Below are positions 46,473-56,410 of a stretch of DNA of 64,000 nucleotides, in pieces. Source of the DNA: Methylobacterium soli (GTDB lineage Bacteria; Pseudomonadota; Alphaproteobacteria; Rhizobiales; Beijerinckiaceae); contig NZ_VZZK01000005.1 in the NCBI RefSeq assembly GCF_008806385.1, forward strand, positions 1-64,000, given 5' to 3'. Below the pieces are notes generated by a model. That model saw only the letters and a list, made by a program, of their open reading frames with translations, did no database searches and was not told where the DNA came from. Positions within the stretch are counted from its first letter, which is position 1, and each line of letters opens with the position of its first letter. The translations under genes and the position numbers were made by a program.

Positions 46473-48692
46473 ATGAAGTTCGACACCCCCGCGGGCCAGA
46501 ATCCCATCGACCAGCTCAAGGTCGTGGGCCGCGCCACCGACCGGATCGACGGCAAGTACAAGACCACCGGCACCGCCCCCTACGCCTACGAGCGCCACGA
46601 CGTCGTGCCGAACCAGGCCTATGGCTACGTGCTCGGGGCCGCCATCCCGAAGGGGCGGGTGCGCGCGATCCATGTCGAGGCGGCCAAGGCCGCGCCCGGC
46701 GTGCTCGCGGTCGTGACCACCCTCGAGACGCCGCGGCTCGAGCGCGGCACGATGAACGCCGCCTACCTGTTCGGCGGCGACGCGATCCAGCACTACCACC
46801 AGGCCATCGCGGTGGTGGTGGCCGAGACCTTCGAGCAGGCGCGCGCGGCCGCCTTCCTGGTCCGGGTCGATTACGCGGCGGAGGCCGGCCGCTTCGACCT
46901 CGCCGCGGAGGCGGGTGCCGCCAAGCCCGTCCCGGGCGACAGCGGTGAGGGCAGCGGCGGCGACGGCATCGAGCGCGTCGGCGATTTCGAGGGCGCCTTC
47001 GCGGCGGCTCCCGTCACCCTCGACGCCACCTACACGACCGCCGACGAGAGCCACGCCATGATGGAGCCGCACGCCACCGTCGCGGCCTGGGAGGGCGACA
47101 CGCTCACGCTCTGGACCTCGAACCAGATGATCGGCTGGGGCCATGGCAGCATCGCCAAGATCCTGGGGATCCCGAAGGAGAAGGTCCGGCTCGACTCGCC
47201 CTATGTCGGCGGTGGCTTCGGCGGCAAGCTGTTCGTGCGCGCCGACGCGGTGCTGGCCGCGCTCGGCGCGAAGGCTTCGGGGCGCCCGGTCAAGGTCGCG
47301 CTCACCCGCCCGCTGATCGCCAACAACACCACGCACCGGCCCGCCACCATCCAGCGGGTGCGCATCGGCGCGACCCAGGACGGGCAGATCACCGCCATCG
47401 CGCACGAGAGCACCTCGGGCAACCTCGCCGACGGCAGCCCGGAGACGGCGGTCAACCAGACCAAGCTCCTCTACGCGGGCGCCAACCGCCTCACCGCGAT
47501 GAAGCTCGCCCATCTCGACCTGCCGGAGGGCAACGCCATGCGGGCGCCCGGCGAGGCGCCGGGCCTGATGGTGCTGGAGGTCGCCATGGACGAGATGGCG
47601 GAGAAGCTGCGCCTCGACCCGGTGGAGTTCCGCATCCGCAACGACACACAGACCGACCCGAAGACGCCCGGGCGCCGCTTCTCGCAGCGCGACCTCGTCG
47701 GCTGCCTCAGGCTCGGCGCGGACAAGTTCGGCTGGTCCAGGCGCAACCCGACGCCCGGGCAGGCCCGGGACGGGTCGTGGCTCGTCGGGATGGGCATGGC
47801 CGCGGCCTTCCGCAACAACCTGGTGATGAAGTCCGGGGCCCGGGTGCGCCTGGACGATCGCGGCACGGTCACGGTCGAGACCGACATGACCGATATCGGC
47901 ACCGGCAGCTACACCATCATCGCCCAGACCGCCGCGGAGATGATGGGCGTCACCCTCGACCGGGTCGTGGTGCGCCTCGGGGATTCGGCCTTCCCGGTCT
48001 CGGCCGGCTCAGGCGGCCAGTTCGGCGGGAATTCCGCCACCTCCGGCGTCTACGCGGCCTGCGTGAAGCTGCGCGAGGCGGTGGCGCAGCGCCTCGGCAT
48101 CAACTCGGTCGACGCGGTCTTCGCGGAGGGCGAGGTGCGCTCGGGCAACCGGGCCGTGCCGCTCGGCGAGGCCGCCGCCCAGGGCCCCTTGAGCGCGGAG
48201 GACACCATCACGTTCGCGGGCCTCGACAAGACCTACCAGCAATCGACCTTCGGGGCCCATTTCGTCGAGGTCGGGGTCGATGTCGACACGGCCGAGGTCC
48301 GGGTCCGGCGCATGCTGGCGGTCTGCGCGGCCGGGCGGATCCTCAACCCGAAATCGGCCCGCAGCCAGGTCATCGGCGGGATGACGATGGGCACCGGCGC
48401 GGCCCTGATGGAGGAACTCGCGGTCGATACGCGGCGCGGCTTCTTCGCCAATCACGACCTCGCCGGCTACGAGGTGCCGGTCCATGCCGACATCCCGCAT
48501 CAGGAGGTGATCTTCCTCGACGAGGTCGACCCCGTCTCCTCGCCGATGAAGGCCAAGGGCGTGGGTGAGCTCGGCATCTGCGGCGTCGGGGCGGCGGTGG
48601 CGAACGCGGTCTACAACGCGACCGGCGTGCGGGTGCGGGATTACCCCATCACCCTCGACAAGCTCCTCGACCACATGCCGGACGCGGCCTGA
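46473..48692 (+). CDS. paoC: Periplasmic aldehyde oxidoreductase, molybdopterin subunit
   Basis: The protein has 739 residues of the xanthine-dehydrogenase family: YVGGGFGGKLFVRADAV, MRAPGEAPGLMVLEVAMDEM, SAGSGGQFGGNSATSG and the active-site Glu in AKGVGELGICGVGAAVANAV. It has no signal peptide of its own, as expected if it is exported bound to PaoA. The PaoD/XdhC-like maturation factor that usually follows paoC is not found in the window. Substrates are probably aldehydes; a different N-heterocycle or purine substrate is less likely. Confidence 0.9.
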   Translation: MKFDTPAGQNPIDQLKVVGRATDRIDGKYKTTGTAPYAYERHDVVPNQAYGYVLGAAIPKGRVRAIHVEAAKAAPGVLAVVTTLETPRLERGTMNAAYLFGGDAIQHYHQAIAVVVAETFEQARAAAFLVRVDYAAEAGRFDLAAEAGAAKPVPGDSGEGSGGDGIERVGDFEGAFAAAPVTLDATYTTADESHAMMEPHATVAAWEGDTLTLWTSNQMIGWGHGSIAKILGIPKEKVRLDSPYVGGGFGGKLFVRADAVLAALGAKASGRPVKVALTRPLIANNTTHRPATIQRVRIGATQDGQITAIAHESTSGNLADGSPETAVNQTKLLYAGANRLTAMKLAHLDLPEGNAMRAPGEAPGLMVLEVAMDEMAEKLRLDPVEFRIRNDTQTDPKTPGRRFSQRDLVGCLRLGADKFGWSRRNPTPGQARDGSWLVGMGMAAAFRNNLVMKSGARVRLDDRGTVTVETDMTDIGTGSYTIIAQTAAEMMGVTLDRVVVRLGDSAFPVSAGSGGQFGGNSATSGVYAACVKLREAVAQRLGINSVDAVFAEGEVRSGNRAVPLGEAAAQGPLSAEDTITFAGLDKTYQQSTFGAHFVEVGVDVDTAEVRVRRMLAVCAAGRILNPKSARSQVIGGMTMGTGAALMEELAVDTRRGFFANHDLAGYEVPVHADIPHQEVIFLDEVDPVSSPMKAKGVGELGICGVGAAVANAVYNATGVRVRDYPITLDKLLDHMPDAA

Positions 48693-48752
48693 GGCACGCG
48701 GGAGGGCATCCGGCGGCCCCCTCGGGGGCGGCCGCCCTCCCAGGGGGCCGCG

Positions 48753-50087
48753 TCAGGCCTTCACGATCGGGCCGCCGGTCAGCCCGGCCCGGGCGCAGGC
48801 GTTGCGGGTGTCCACCACCAAGGGGGCGTGCGCCACGATCATGTTCCAGTCGATGCCGTCGTGATCGGTGACGATGAGGGCCGCCGCGCAGCGGGCGAGA
48901 AGGCCCGGTTCGAGGGGGGCCGAGCGCCGGCCCGTCAGGCCCGGATGCTCGCGGGTCGGCGGGATCTCCGGGACGAGGGGGTCGTGGAACAGGACTCGGG
49001 CCCCCCGGGCCTCCAGGATCTCGGCGAGCTTCAGGGCCGGGCTCTCGCGCATGTCGTCGACGTTGCGCTTGTAGGCGAGCCCGATCAGCAGGATCTCGGC
49101 GCCCGCGAGGCCGCGCCCGCAGCGCCGGTCGAGGGCCTCGGCGAGGCGGCCGACGACGTAATGCGGCATCTGCCGGTTCACCTCGCCGGCGAGCTCGATG
49201 AAGCGCGTCGCGACATCGACCTCCCGGGCCTTCCAGGTCAGGTAGAACGGGTCGATCGGGATGCAGTGGCCGCCAAGCCCGGGGCCGGGCTGGAACGCCA
49301 TGAAGCCGAAGGGCTTGGTGGCGGCGGCCTCGATCACCTCCCAGATGTCGATGCCCATGGCGTCGTAGACGACCTTGAGCTCGTTCACGAGGGCGATGTT
49401 GACGGCCCGGAAGATGTTCTCGGTGAGCTTCACGGCCTCGGCCGCGGCGGTGGAGGAGACCGGCACGGTGCGGGTCACGATCGCCCCGTAGAGGAGGTCC
49501 GCGAGATCGCGCGCCGCCGCCCCGTCGCCGCCCACCACCTTGGGGGTGCTCGCCAGGGTGTGGGTCGGGTTGCCGGGGTCCTCGCGCTCGGGGGAGAAGG
49601 CCAGGAAGATGTCGCGGCCGCTCGCGAGCCCCGTCGCCTCGAGGATCGGCTTGAGCACCTCCTGCGTGGTGCCGGGCCAGGTCGTCGATTCCAGGACGAC
49701 GAGTTGCCCCGGGCGCAGGCACCGGGCGATATCGGCGGCGGTGGCGCGCACGAACGAGAGGTCCGGCTCGCGCTGGCGCGTCAGGGGCGTCGGCACGCAG
49801 ATCAGGATCGCGTCGGGCTCGGCCAGGCCGCCCATGTCGTGGCTCGCCCGGAACCGGCCGGTGTCGAGCGCCGCCCGCACCGCGGCGGTGTCGAGATGCG
49901 CGATCACGGGCTCGCCCGCGTTGATGCGCGCGACGCGGTCCGGGTTCACGTCGAAGCCGATCACCCGGAATCCGGCCCGCACCGCCGAGAGCGCCAGCGG
50001 CAGGCCGACATAGCCGAGGCCCACGATGCCGATCGTGGCGTCGCGCGCCCGCAGGGCGCGCTCGAGGTGGTCGCGGGGATCGGTCAT
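48753..50087 (-). CDS. Nucleotide-sugar dehydrogenase (WbpA/UDP-GlcNAc 6-dehydrogenase-like)
   Basis: The protein has 444 residues with the ATG at 50087 behind GAGGAG. It has GIVGLGYVGLPLALSAVRAG for NAD, LTRQREPDLSFV, VVLESTTWPGTT, ENIFRAVNIALVNEL and the catalytic Cys275 in GGHCIPIDPFYL. The subfamily that has TRQREPDLS is that of UDP-N-acetylglucosamine or UDP-N-acetylmannosamine dehydrogenases, making sugar acids for surface polysaccharides. It is not next to other polysaccharide genes here. Confidence 0.88.
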   Translation of the reverse strand: MTDPRDHLERALRARDATIGIVGLGYVGLPLALSAVRAGFRVIGFDVNPDRVARINAGEPVIAHLDTAAVRAALDTGRFRASHDMGGLAEPDAILICVPTPLTRQREPDLSFVRATAADIARCLRPGQLVVLESTTWPGTTQEVLKPILEATGLASGRDIFLAFSPEREDPGNPTHTLASTPKVVGGDGAAARDLADLLYGAIVTRTVPVSSTAAAEAVKLTENIFRAVNIALVNELKVVYDAMGIDIWEVIEAAATKPFGFMAFQPGPGLGGHCIPIDPFYLTWKAREVDVATRFIELAGEVNRQMPHYVVGRLAEALDRRCGRGLAGAEILLIGLAYKRNVDDMRESPALKLAEILEARGARVLFHDPLVPEIPPTREHPGLTGRRSAPLEPGLLARCAAALIVTDHDGIDWNMIVAHAPLVVDTRNACARAGLTGGPIVKA

Positions 50088-50191
50088 CACCGGCTCCTCA
50101 TAACCCGGGGCCAGGCTTGGAATAACCCGGGTCCGGGCTTGGCGGTATCCTGGCTCGCGCCGGGCCGGGCCGGCATGGTCGGGGCGGCCCC

Positions 50192-50590
50192 TCAGGCTGG
50201 CAGGCCGGCGGCCTCGAACAGGAAGTCGTCCACGGCCGGGATCGTCACGGCAAGGCCCGCGCCGTAGGCCGCCCGGGTCAGGCGCCAGGGGCGCTCGGCG
50301 CGGGCCCGGATCGCCTCGGAGGGGCGCAGGCGGCGCAGGGCGCCGTCCTCGCCCACCTCCTCGATGGTCAGGAAGCCGTAGACCTGGAGGCGCGAGGCGG
50401 TGAGCTTGGCCTCCCGGTCGCCGGCCGCCACCGCGAGGCTGCCGGTGGCGTAGACGGCGTCCATCAGGGCGCGCTGGTCGCCGCGGCGCTTGGCCTGACC
50501 CTCGCGGAGCCCGGCCGGACGGGGGGCACCCTGGGCGGCGATCCGCCGGAAGGGCACGACATTGTCCATCGCCGTCGATACGCGACCCAT
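50192..50590 (-). CDS. Small conserved-looking hypothetical protein
   Basis: The protein has 132 residues with the ATG at 50590, preceded by GAGGGTGAAGG; a second in-frame ATG at 50569 is possible. The sequence (RALMDAVYATGSLAVAAGDR, LTASRLQVYGFLTIEEVGED) is helical and soluble, with neither signal peptide nor membrane segment. I do not recognise the family. It lies upstream of, and in the same direction as, the nucleotide-sugar dehydrogenase, with about 100 bp between, and may share its promoter. Confidence 0.6.
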   Translation of the reverse strand: MGRVSTAMDNVVPFRRIAAQGAPRPAGLREGQAKRRGDQRALMDAVYATGSLAVAAGDREAKLTASRLQVYGFLTIEEVGEDGALRRLRPSEAIRARAERPWRLTRAAYGAGLAVTIPAVDDFLFEAAGLPA

Positions 50591-50711
50591 ACGCCTTCAC
50601 CCTCGTGCCCTGCACATCACTGGCCGGGCGGTGGCACGCGCGATCCGCGGGTCCGGCGGTCGCGAGGATTCGAGCATTCGGCTTAAACTTCGCTTAGCCA
50701 TGTGGGCCGGA

Positions 50712-50754
50712 CCGGGGCCGGAAACGTCCCGAAACGACCCGTTTCCGGCCCCGG
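50712..50754. repeat. Perfect 15-bp inverted repeat (long hairpin)
   Basis: Positions 50712-50726 and 50740-50754 are exact reverse complements (CCGGGGCCGGAAACG on the left arm), with a 13-nt loop that repeats CGAAACGA-like sequence. It lies between the start of the hypothetical gene at 50590 and the end of scoB, next to a second hairpin at 50781-50808. Confidence 0.75.
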
Positions 50755-50780
50755 CGGGATCGGCCCAACCGAGATGAAAG

Positions 50781-50808
50781 CGGCCCCGAACCGCGAGGTC
50801 CGGGGCCG
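50781..50808 (-). terminator. Candidate terminator of the scoAB operon
   Basis: CGGCCCCG (50781-50788) pairs perfectly with CGGGGCCG (50801-50808) across 12 nt. On the minus strand it lies 43 bp after the scoB stop and is followed by CTTTC, a short T-containing run, so it could terminate scoAB. On the plus strand TTCTCGTT follows. Confidence 0.5.
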
Positions 50809-50851
50809 TTCTCGTTCGACCATGGCGTCCGGGCGGGACGCCCGGACAGGC

Positions 50852-51511
50852 TCAGGCGAGCGCCACCGTGTAGGCGGCCTCGGTCTTTGCCCGGATCTCG
50901 TCCTCGGTGACCCCGTCGGCGAGCTCGATCAGCGTCATGCCGCCCTCGCCCTTCTTGTCGATGGTGAAGACGCCGAGATCGGTGATCACCATGTCGACCA
51001 CGTGGGTGCCGGTGAGCGGCAGGTCGCAGGCCTTGAGGAGCTTCGGGCTCTCCGAGCCGTCCTTGTTCCTGGCCACGTGCTCCATCACCACGACGACGCG
51101 CTTCACGCCCGCCACGAGGTCCATGGCGCCGCCCATGCCCTTCACCATCTTGCCCGGGATCATCCAGTTGGCCAGGTCCCCGTTCTCGGCCACCTGCATG
51201 GCGCCGAGGATCGACAGGTTGATGTGCCCGCCCCGGATCATTCCGAAGGAATCGGCCGAGGAGAAGTAGCTCGTCGTCGGCAGCGCCGTGATGGTCTGCT
51301 TGCCGGCATTGATGAGGTCGGGGTCCTCCTCGCCCTCGTAGGGGAACGGGCCCATGCCGAGCATGCCGTTCTCCGATTGCAGCTGCACCGACATGCCCTC
51401 GGGGATGAAGTTCGACACCAGGGTCGGGATGCCGATGCCGAGATTCACGTAGAAGCCGTCCTCGAGTTCACGCGCGGCGCGCGCCGCCATCTGGTCGCGG
51501 GTCCAGGCCAT
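50852..51511 (-). CDS. scoB: 3-oxoacid CoA-transferase subunit B
   Basis: The protein has 219 residues with the ATG at 51511 behind AGGAG. It has [14 protein letters not shown] and the catalytic Glu47 in [11 protein letters not shown], which forms the CoA thioester in class I CoA-transferases, followed by [14 protein letters not shown]. With subunit A it moves CoA between succinyl-CoA and acetoacetate (or a related 3-oxoacid), supporting ketone-body or poly-hydroxybutyrate breakdown. It is 104 bp downstream of scoA. Confidence 0.92.
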   Translation of the reverse strand: MAWTRDQMAARAARELEDGFYVNLGIGIPTLVSNFIPEGMSVQLQSENGMLGMGPFPYEGEEDPDLINAGKQTITALPTTSYFSSADSFGMIRGGHINLSILGAMQVAENGDLANWMIPGKMVKGMGGAMDLVAGVKRVVVVMEHVARNKDGSESPKLLKACDLPLTGTHVVDMVITDLGVFTIDKKGEGGMTLIELADGVTEDEIRAKTEAAYTVALA

Positions 51512-51615
51512 GATGATGTCTCCTGATCGAGTGGCGCGCTCGCGCTGCCGAATGGGGTTTTCCCGCGTGTCCTCCGGGGAGGCGCGGGCTGGGGCGGGTC
51601 CGCGTCGGGCGGGGC

Positions 51616-52365
51616 TCAGACGGCGCCGCCGCCGGCCGCCGCCGGCCCGGTCTCCGCCCCGGCCTCCGCGCGCTTGCGGGTGGTGCGCTGCTCGATGCGC
51701 TTCTCGCGCACCGGCACGTGGACGATGCGCTTCACGAAGATGCCGGGCGTGTGGATGTTCTCCGCGTCGATCTCGCCGGGCTGCACCAGATGCTCGACCT
51801 GCGCGACCGTCACCTTGGCGGCGGTGGCCATCATCGGGTTGAAGTTGCGCGCGGTCAGCCGGTAGGCGAGGTTGCCCTCGGTGTCGCCCCGGTAGGCGTG
51901 GACGAGGGCGAGGTCGGCGAAGAGGCCCCGCTCCATCACGTATTGCGCGCCGTCGAACTCGCGCACCTCCTTGCCCTCGGCCACCTTGGTGCCGACGCCG
52001 GTCTTGGTGAAGAAGGCCGGGATGCCGGCGCCTCCGGCGCGGATGCGCTCGGCCAGCGTGCCCTGCGGGTTGAACTCGATCTCGAGCTCGTTGGCCAGGA
52101 ATTGGCGGGCGAATTCCTTGTTCTCGCCGACATAGGACGAGATCATCTTGGAGACCTGTCGGGTGTCGAGGAGCTTGCCGAGGCCGACGCCGTCGATCCC
52201 GGCATTGTTCGAGATGACGGTCAGGCCCTTCACGCCCGATTCGCGCACCGCGTCGATCAACTCGTCCGGAATGCCGCAGAGGCCGAAGCCGCCGCACATC
52301 ACCGTCATGTCGTCGCGCAGCAGGCCCGCCAGGGCGGCCGTCGCATCGGAGTAAACTTTCTTCAT
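51616..52365 (-). CDS. scoA: 3-oxoacid CoA-transferase subunit A
   Basis: The protein has 249 residues. It has [35 protein letters not shown] and [16 protein letters not shown], the usual marks of subunit A of succinyl-CoA:3-ketoacid CoA-transferase. The C-terminal Ala/Gly-rich tail after the conserved core ([18 protein letters not shown]) is slightly longer than usual. It is the first gene of scoAB. Confidence 0.92.
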   Translation of the reverse strand: MKKVYSDATAALAGLLRDDMTVMCGGFGLCGIPDELIDAVRESGVKGLTVISNNAGIDGVGLGKLLDTRQVSKMISSYVGENKEFARQFLANELEIEFNPQGTLAERIRAGGAGIPAFFTKTGVGTKVAEGKEVREFDGAQYVMERGLFADLALVHAYRGDTEGNLAYRLTARNFNPMMATAAKVTVAQVEHLVQPGEIDAENIHTPGIFVKRIVHVPVREKRIEQRTTRKRAEAGAETGPAAAGGGAV

Positions 52366-52674
52366 TCAACGCGTCCTTCTCGAACCGTCTTCCGCCGCAT
52401 CCCGTCGTCCGATGGGCATTCCGCCCTGCCCGACCGATCCCGGAAGGCCCGGTCGTGCACATGAATCGCGACCGTTGCGCTAGCAGGAAGCGCGCCGTGG
52501 AGACAAACCCCTTCGAAGCGTTTAAGGGAATGACCCGTGTCATCTGGATTGTAACGGCTGGGGGCGGCCTGAAACATCCGGGATCGACGCAGCAGGGGTC
52601 CGGGTTCCGCACGACGCGCCGGACGCCCCCATCGCCGAGGGGCCCCATGGCCGGGGCCCGTTGCCAGGAGCGCA
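52366..52674. promoter_or_regulatory. Divergent promoter region of scoAB and the AsmA-family gene
   Basis: This 309-bp divergent gap contains no supported gene. A short inverted repeat, ATGAC-N4-GTCAT, at 52530-52543 lies in its AT-richer middle part and could be a regulator site, but nothing ties it to a known factor. Confidence 0.4.
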
Positions 52675-54687
52675 ATGCCGCCGCGCCGCCTCATCTCAGC
52701 CCTCGGCTTCGGAGCGCTCGCGGTCGCGGGCCTCGCCGCGGCCTGCCTGCCCTGGCGGGTGGCGACGCCGGGCGCGGCGCGCTTCGTCAGCCGGGGCCTC
52801 GAGACCTACGGTCTGGCCTTGAGCGCGGACGGACCGACCCACCTCTCCCTCCTGCCCCTGCCGCATCTGCGCTTCAGCCGGACCCGCCTGACCGCGTTGC
52901 CGGACGCCCTGCACGCGAGCTCGCCCGATCTCTCGCCCGAGCCCTTGGCCGATGGCGGGCGCCTCACCATCGAGCTGAGCCTTCTCGCCCTCCTCTCCGG
53001 CCAGGCCGAGATCGGCGGCATCGCCCTCGACGGGGCCACCCTCGCGCTGCCGCGCGGGATCGATGATCCCCGCTGGGCCGAGCCGATGGCCCGCGTCTCG
53101 GCCCGCCTCGCCCAAGGGGTGACGAGCCATCCGCGCCGGATCACCGTGACCCGCGCCACCCTGGCGGGGCTCGCGCCCTCGGCGGCGGAACCGGAGGCGG
53201 AGCCCGGCTCCGGCAACCTCGATGTCGTGCTGTCCTGGCCCATGTGGAGCGCGAGCCTCGACGGCGCCGTCGCGCTGCGCTGGAAGGGCGAGAGCGCGCG
53301 CTTCGCGCTGACCGGCCTGCGCCCGTTCGATTTCCTGGCGGGCCGCGCCACCCCCTTCGCCGCGACGGCGTCCTGGCCGGCCGGCAGCCTCGCCACCCAG
53401 GGCAGCGCCACCCTGGCCGAGGACGGCGTGAAGCTCGCCGGACAGGGCAGCTTCGAGACCCGCTCCCTGCCCGAGACCCTGGCCTATCTCGGCCGCGACG
53501 TGGCGCTCTCGCCCTTCATCGAGGGCTTCGCCCTCGACGGCAGCTTCGAAGCCTCGAAGGAGGGCCTGATGCTGCCGAGCCTGCGCGTGAGCGTCGGCCG
53601 CAACGTGCTGGAGGGCGCGGGCTCGGCGCGCTTCCAGGAGGCGCGCACCGCCGTCCAGGCGACGCTCGCGGCCGACAGCCTCAACCTCGCGCCCCTGCTC
53701 GGGGGCCTCGTGCGCCTGTTCGGCCCGGTCGCGCCGGAACCGAACCCGGAGGCACCGGACTCCGCCGTCGAGGCGCCGGCCCACCGGCCGGTCGCCCTGA
53801 AGCCCCTGACCGGGGGCGACCTCGACCTGCGCCTCTCCGCCGCCAGCAGCCGCATCGGCCCGGTGCTCCTCGAGGATCTCGCCGCCAGCGTCCTGGTGCG
53901 CGGCGACACGATCGAGGCCTCCCTCGGCCGGGCGAGCCTGCAGGGCGCGACCCTCAAGGGCCGGATCGCGCTGGCGCCGGCGGAGGGCGACGAGGCCGAG
54001 ACCGAAGTGAAGGCGCAAGGCGCCTTCGACCGGCTCGACCTCGGAGCGCTCCTGATCGATCTCGGCCAGTCCCGCTGGGTCCTGGGCGGCACGCAGGGGC
54101 AGTTCGCCCTGGAGAGCGTCGGGCGCGACGTCGCGGCCCTCACCGAGCGCGTGAGCGGGCGCGCGGTTCTCGCCAGCGAGGGCGGCCTGATCACCGGGCT
54201 CGACCTCGCCGACGTGATCCACCGGGGCAAGCCCGCCCCGGGGGCGCTGGCCCGCCGCAACGGCCGCACCCCCTTCGAGCGGGCCGGCGTCACCCTGCGC
54301 TTCGCCGACGGCATCGGCGAGATCGCCGAGGGCTACCTCAAGGCCTCCGCCCTCACGGCGAGCCTGCGGGGCCAGATCTCCCTGATCGAGCGGCGCTTCC
54401 AGGCGCGGGCGGAGCTCGCCCCCCGGGTGGCCGCGAGCCTGGGCGGGACGGGCGAGGCGCCCCGCGCCGGCGCCCTGTTCGAGATTGCCGGACCCTGGGA
54501 TGCCGTCTCGATCCGGCCGGCGCGCCGCGAGGAGACCGTTCCGGACGCCGGCTCCCGGGGTGATGCGGGTGTCAGGGGCGGCCCGGCCGCGCCGCCCGAG
54601 GCTTTGCGCCTGCCACCCGCCGGCCTTCCACCCGCAGGCCTTCCACCCGCCGGCCTGCCCGCCGCGGCGCGAGCCTACGCGCCCTGA
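52675..54687 (+). CDS. AsmA family protein
   Basis: The protein has 670 residues. One N-terminal membrane anchor ([19 protein letters not shown]) is followed by a long, repetitive beta-rich periplasmic region typical of AsmA-family proteins ([34 protein letters not shown], then a C-terminal part with [19 protein letters not shown]). These proteins are thought to move phospholipids between the membranes or assist outer-membrane assembly. The extreme C terminus has a Pro-rich PPAGL tandem repeat, unusual for the family. Confidence 0.85.
   Translation: MPPRRLISALGFGALAVAGLAAACLPWRVATPGAARFVSRGLETYGLALSADGPTHLSLLPLPHLRFSRTRLTALPDALHASSPDLSPEPLADGGRLTIELSLLALLSGQAEIGGIALDGATLALPRGIDDPRWAEPMARVSARLAQGVTSHPRRITVTRATLAGLAPSAAEPEAEPGSGNLDVVLSWPMWSASLDGAVALRWKGESARFALTGLRPFDFLAGRATPFAATASWPAGSLATQGSATLAEDGVKLAGQGSFETRSLPETLAYLGRDVALSPFIEGFALDGSFEASKEGLMLPSLRVSVGRNVLEGAGSARFQEARTAVQATLAADSLNLAPLLGGLVRLFGPVAPEPNPEAPDSAVEAPAHRPVALKPLTGGDLDLRLSAASSRIGPVLLEDLAASVLVRGDTIEASLGRASLQGATLKGRIALAPAEGDEAETEVKAQGAFDRLDLGALLIDLGQSRWVLGGTQGQFALESVGRDVAALTERVSGRAVLASEGGLITGLDLADVIHRGKPAPGALARRNGRTPFERAGVTLRFADGIGEIAEGYLKASALTASLRGQISLIERRFQARAELAPRVAASLGGTGEAPRAGALFEIAGPWDAVSIRPARREETVPDAGSRGDAGVRGGPAAPPEALRLPPAGLPPAGLPPAGLPAAARAYAP
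54613..54657 (+). repeat. Three 15-bp tandem repeats at the 3' end of the AsmA gene
   Basis: Three adjacent 15-bp units (54613-54627, 54628-54642, 54643-54657), differing by one or two bases, encode successive PPAGL pentapeptides near the C terminus. An in-frame microsatellite-like array of this kind can change length without breaking the frame. Confidence 0.85.
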
Positions 54688-54696
54688 CGCGACGCC

Positions 54697-55494
54697 TCAG
54701 CCGGCGGCGCGCTGCCCGCCCTGCCGCCCGCTCAGCCACGACGCCGTCAGCACCACGAGGCTGACCATCCCGATCAGGAGGGTCGAGGCGGCGTTGATCT
54801 CCGGGTTCACCCCGAGCCGAACCTGGCTGTAGAGCCGCATCGGCAGGGTGGTGGCGCCGGGGCCCGAGACGAAGCTCGCGATCACGAGGTCGTCGAGGGA
54901 CAGGGTGAAGGCGAGGAGGAAGCCCGCCGCGAGGGCCGGCGCCAGCAGCGGCAGGGTGATGCTCCAGAACACCCGGATCGGTCCGGCCCCGAGATCGGCG
55001 GCCGCCTCCTCGAGCGCCCGGTCGAGCCCCTTCAGCCGCGCCGCCACCACGACGGCGACGAAGCCCGTCCCGAAGGTCGCGTGCGCCACCACGATCGTCG
55101 CGATGCCCCGGTCGAGGCCGATCCCGACGAAGAGCAGCAGCAGGGATAGGCCGGTGATCACCTCCGGCATCACCATCGGGGCATAGACCAGGCCGGTGAA
55201 CAGGCCCCGTCCCGCGAAGCGCCCGTGGCGCTCCAGAGCCAAAGCCGCGAGCGTACCCAGGGTTGTGGCAATCAGGCTCGCCAGCAGGGCCACCCGCAGG
55301 CTGACCCAGGCCGCCTCGATCAGGGGCCGGTCGGCCAGCAGCACGCCGTACCAGCGGGTCGAGAACCCGCCCCAGACCGTCACGAGGGCCGAGGCGTTGA
55401 ACGAGTAGACCACCAGGACGAGGATGGGGGCATAGAGGAAACCCAGACCCAGAATCAGCGCGATTCTGTTGGTTCCGCTCATGATTTGTTCCAC
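54697..55494 (-). CDS. potC: Polyamine-type ABC transporter permease (PotC)
   Basis: The protein has 265 residues and starts with GTG at 55494; an internal ATG at 55482 is the alternative. It has six hydrophobic segments and the EAA loop EEAAADLGAGPIRVFWSITL, then LLAFTLSLDDLVIASFVSG, the classic PotC/PotI pattern. It is the second inner-membrane subunit of a putrescine/spermidine-type importer and is 4 bp downstream of potB. Confidence 0.9.
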   Translation of the reverse strand: MEQIMSGTNRIALILGLGFLYAPILVLVVYSFNASALVTVWGGFSTRWYGVLLADRPLIEAAWVSLRVALLASLIATTLGTLAALALERHGRFAGRGLFTGLVYAPMVMPEVITGLSLLLLFVGIGLDRGIATIVVAHATFGTGFVAVVVAARLKGLDRALEEAAADLGAGPIRVFWSITLPLLAPALAAGFLLAFTLSLDDLVIASFVSGPGATTLPMRLYSQVRLGVNPEINAASTLLIGMVSLVVLTASWLSGRQGGQRAAG

Positions 55495-55498
55495 GCGA

Positions 55499-56410
55499 TC
55501 ACCGGGCCGCCTCTCCCCTCCGGGTCTCGGCCTCGCGAAACAGGATGACCGGGCCGAGCACGATCAGGAGCAGCAGGACCGCCACCGCCGAGGCCAGCGG
55601 CCAGTCGCGGTTGGAGAAGAACTCGCTCCACAGGACCCGGCCCAGCATCAGGGTCTCCGACCCGCCCAGCAGATCGGGAATGATGAACTCCCCCACCATC
55701 GGGATGAAGCAGAGCAGCGCGCCCGCCACCAATCCCGGGGCGCTCAGCGGCAGGGTCACGCTCCAGAACACCCGCGCGGGCGACGCGCCGAGATCGGCGG
55801 CCGCCTCCCGCAGCGCCGGGTCGAGCCGGCTCATCACGGCGTAGAGGGGCAGCACCATGAAGGGCTGGTAGGCGTAGGTTAATCCAATCAGAACAGCCAC
55901 TTGCGTGTTTATGATCTCGAGCGGCGCCCCGATCAGGCCGAGCCGCAGCAGCCCGGCATTGAGCAGGCCCTCGGGCTTCAGGATCGCGATCCAGGCATAG
56001 ACCCGGATCAGGAAGCTCGTCCAGAACGGCACCACCACGAGCGCGACGAGGATCGGCTGCCAGCGCGCGGAGGCGCGCGCCATCGCGTAGGCAATGGGCG
56101 TCCCGATGACGATCAGGATCGCGGTGGCGATCAGCGCGAGTTCGAGGGAGGCGAGCGCCGCGTCCCGGTAGAGCGCGTCCCCCGCGAGCGTCTCGAAATT
56201 CGTGAAGTGCAGGGCTTCGAGGAAACTCGACCAGCCCTCGATCCCGCCGGCCCAGTCGAGGACCGGCAGGTAGGGCGGCATCGCGGTGGCGGGCTCCGAC
56301 AGGCTGATCTTCAGCGTGATGGCGAAGGGCACGAGGAAGAAGGCGCCGAGCCAGAGCAGCGGCGGCAGGCGCACGACCGCGCGCAGGAACCGGGCGGACC
56401 GCGCCGTCAT
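55499..56410 (-). CDS. potB: Polyamine-type ABC transporter permease (PotB)
   Basis: The protein has 303 residues with six hydrophobic segments. The EAA motif REAAADLGASPARVFWSVTL precedes FIPMVGEFIIPDLLGGS, as in PotB/PotH permeases. The ATG at 56410 overlaps the potA stop codon (ATGA). It pairs with PotC to form the membrane channel. Confidence 0.9.
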   Translation of the reverse strand: MTARSARFLRAVVRLPPLLWLGAFFLVPFAITLKISLSEPATAMPPYLPVLDWAGGIEGWSSFLEALHFTNFETLAGDALYRDAALASLELALIATAILIVIGTPIAYAMARASARWQPILVALVVVPFWTSFLIRVYAWIAILKPEGLLNAGLLRLGLIGAPLEIINTQVAVLIGLTYAYQPFMVLPLYAVMSRLDPALREAAADLGASPARVFWSVTLPLSAPGLVAGALLCFIPMVGEFIIPDLLGGSETLMLGRVLWSEFFSNRDWPLASAVAVLLLLIVLGPVILFREAETRRGEAAR

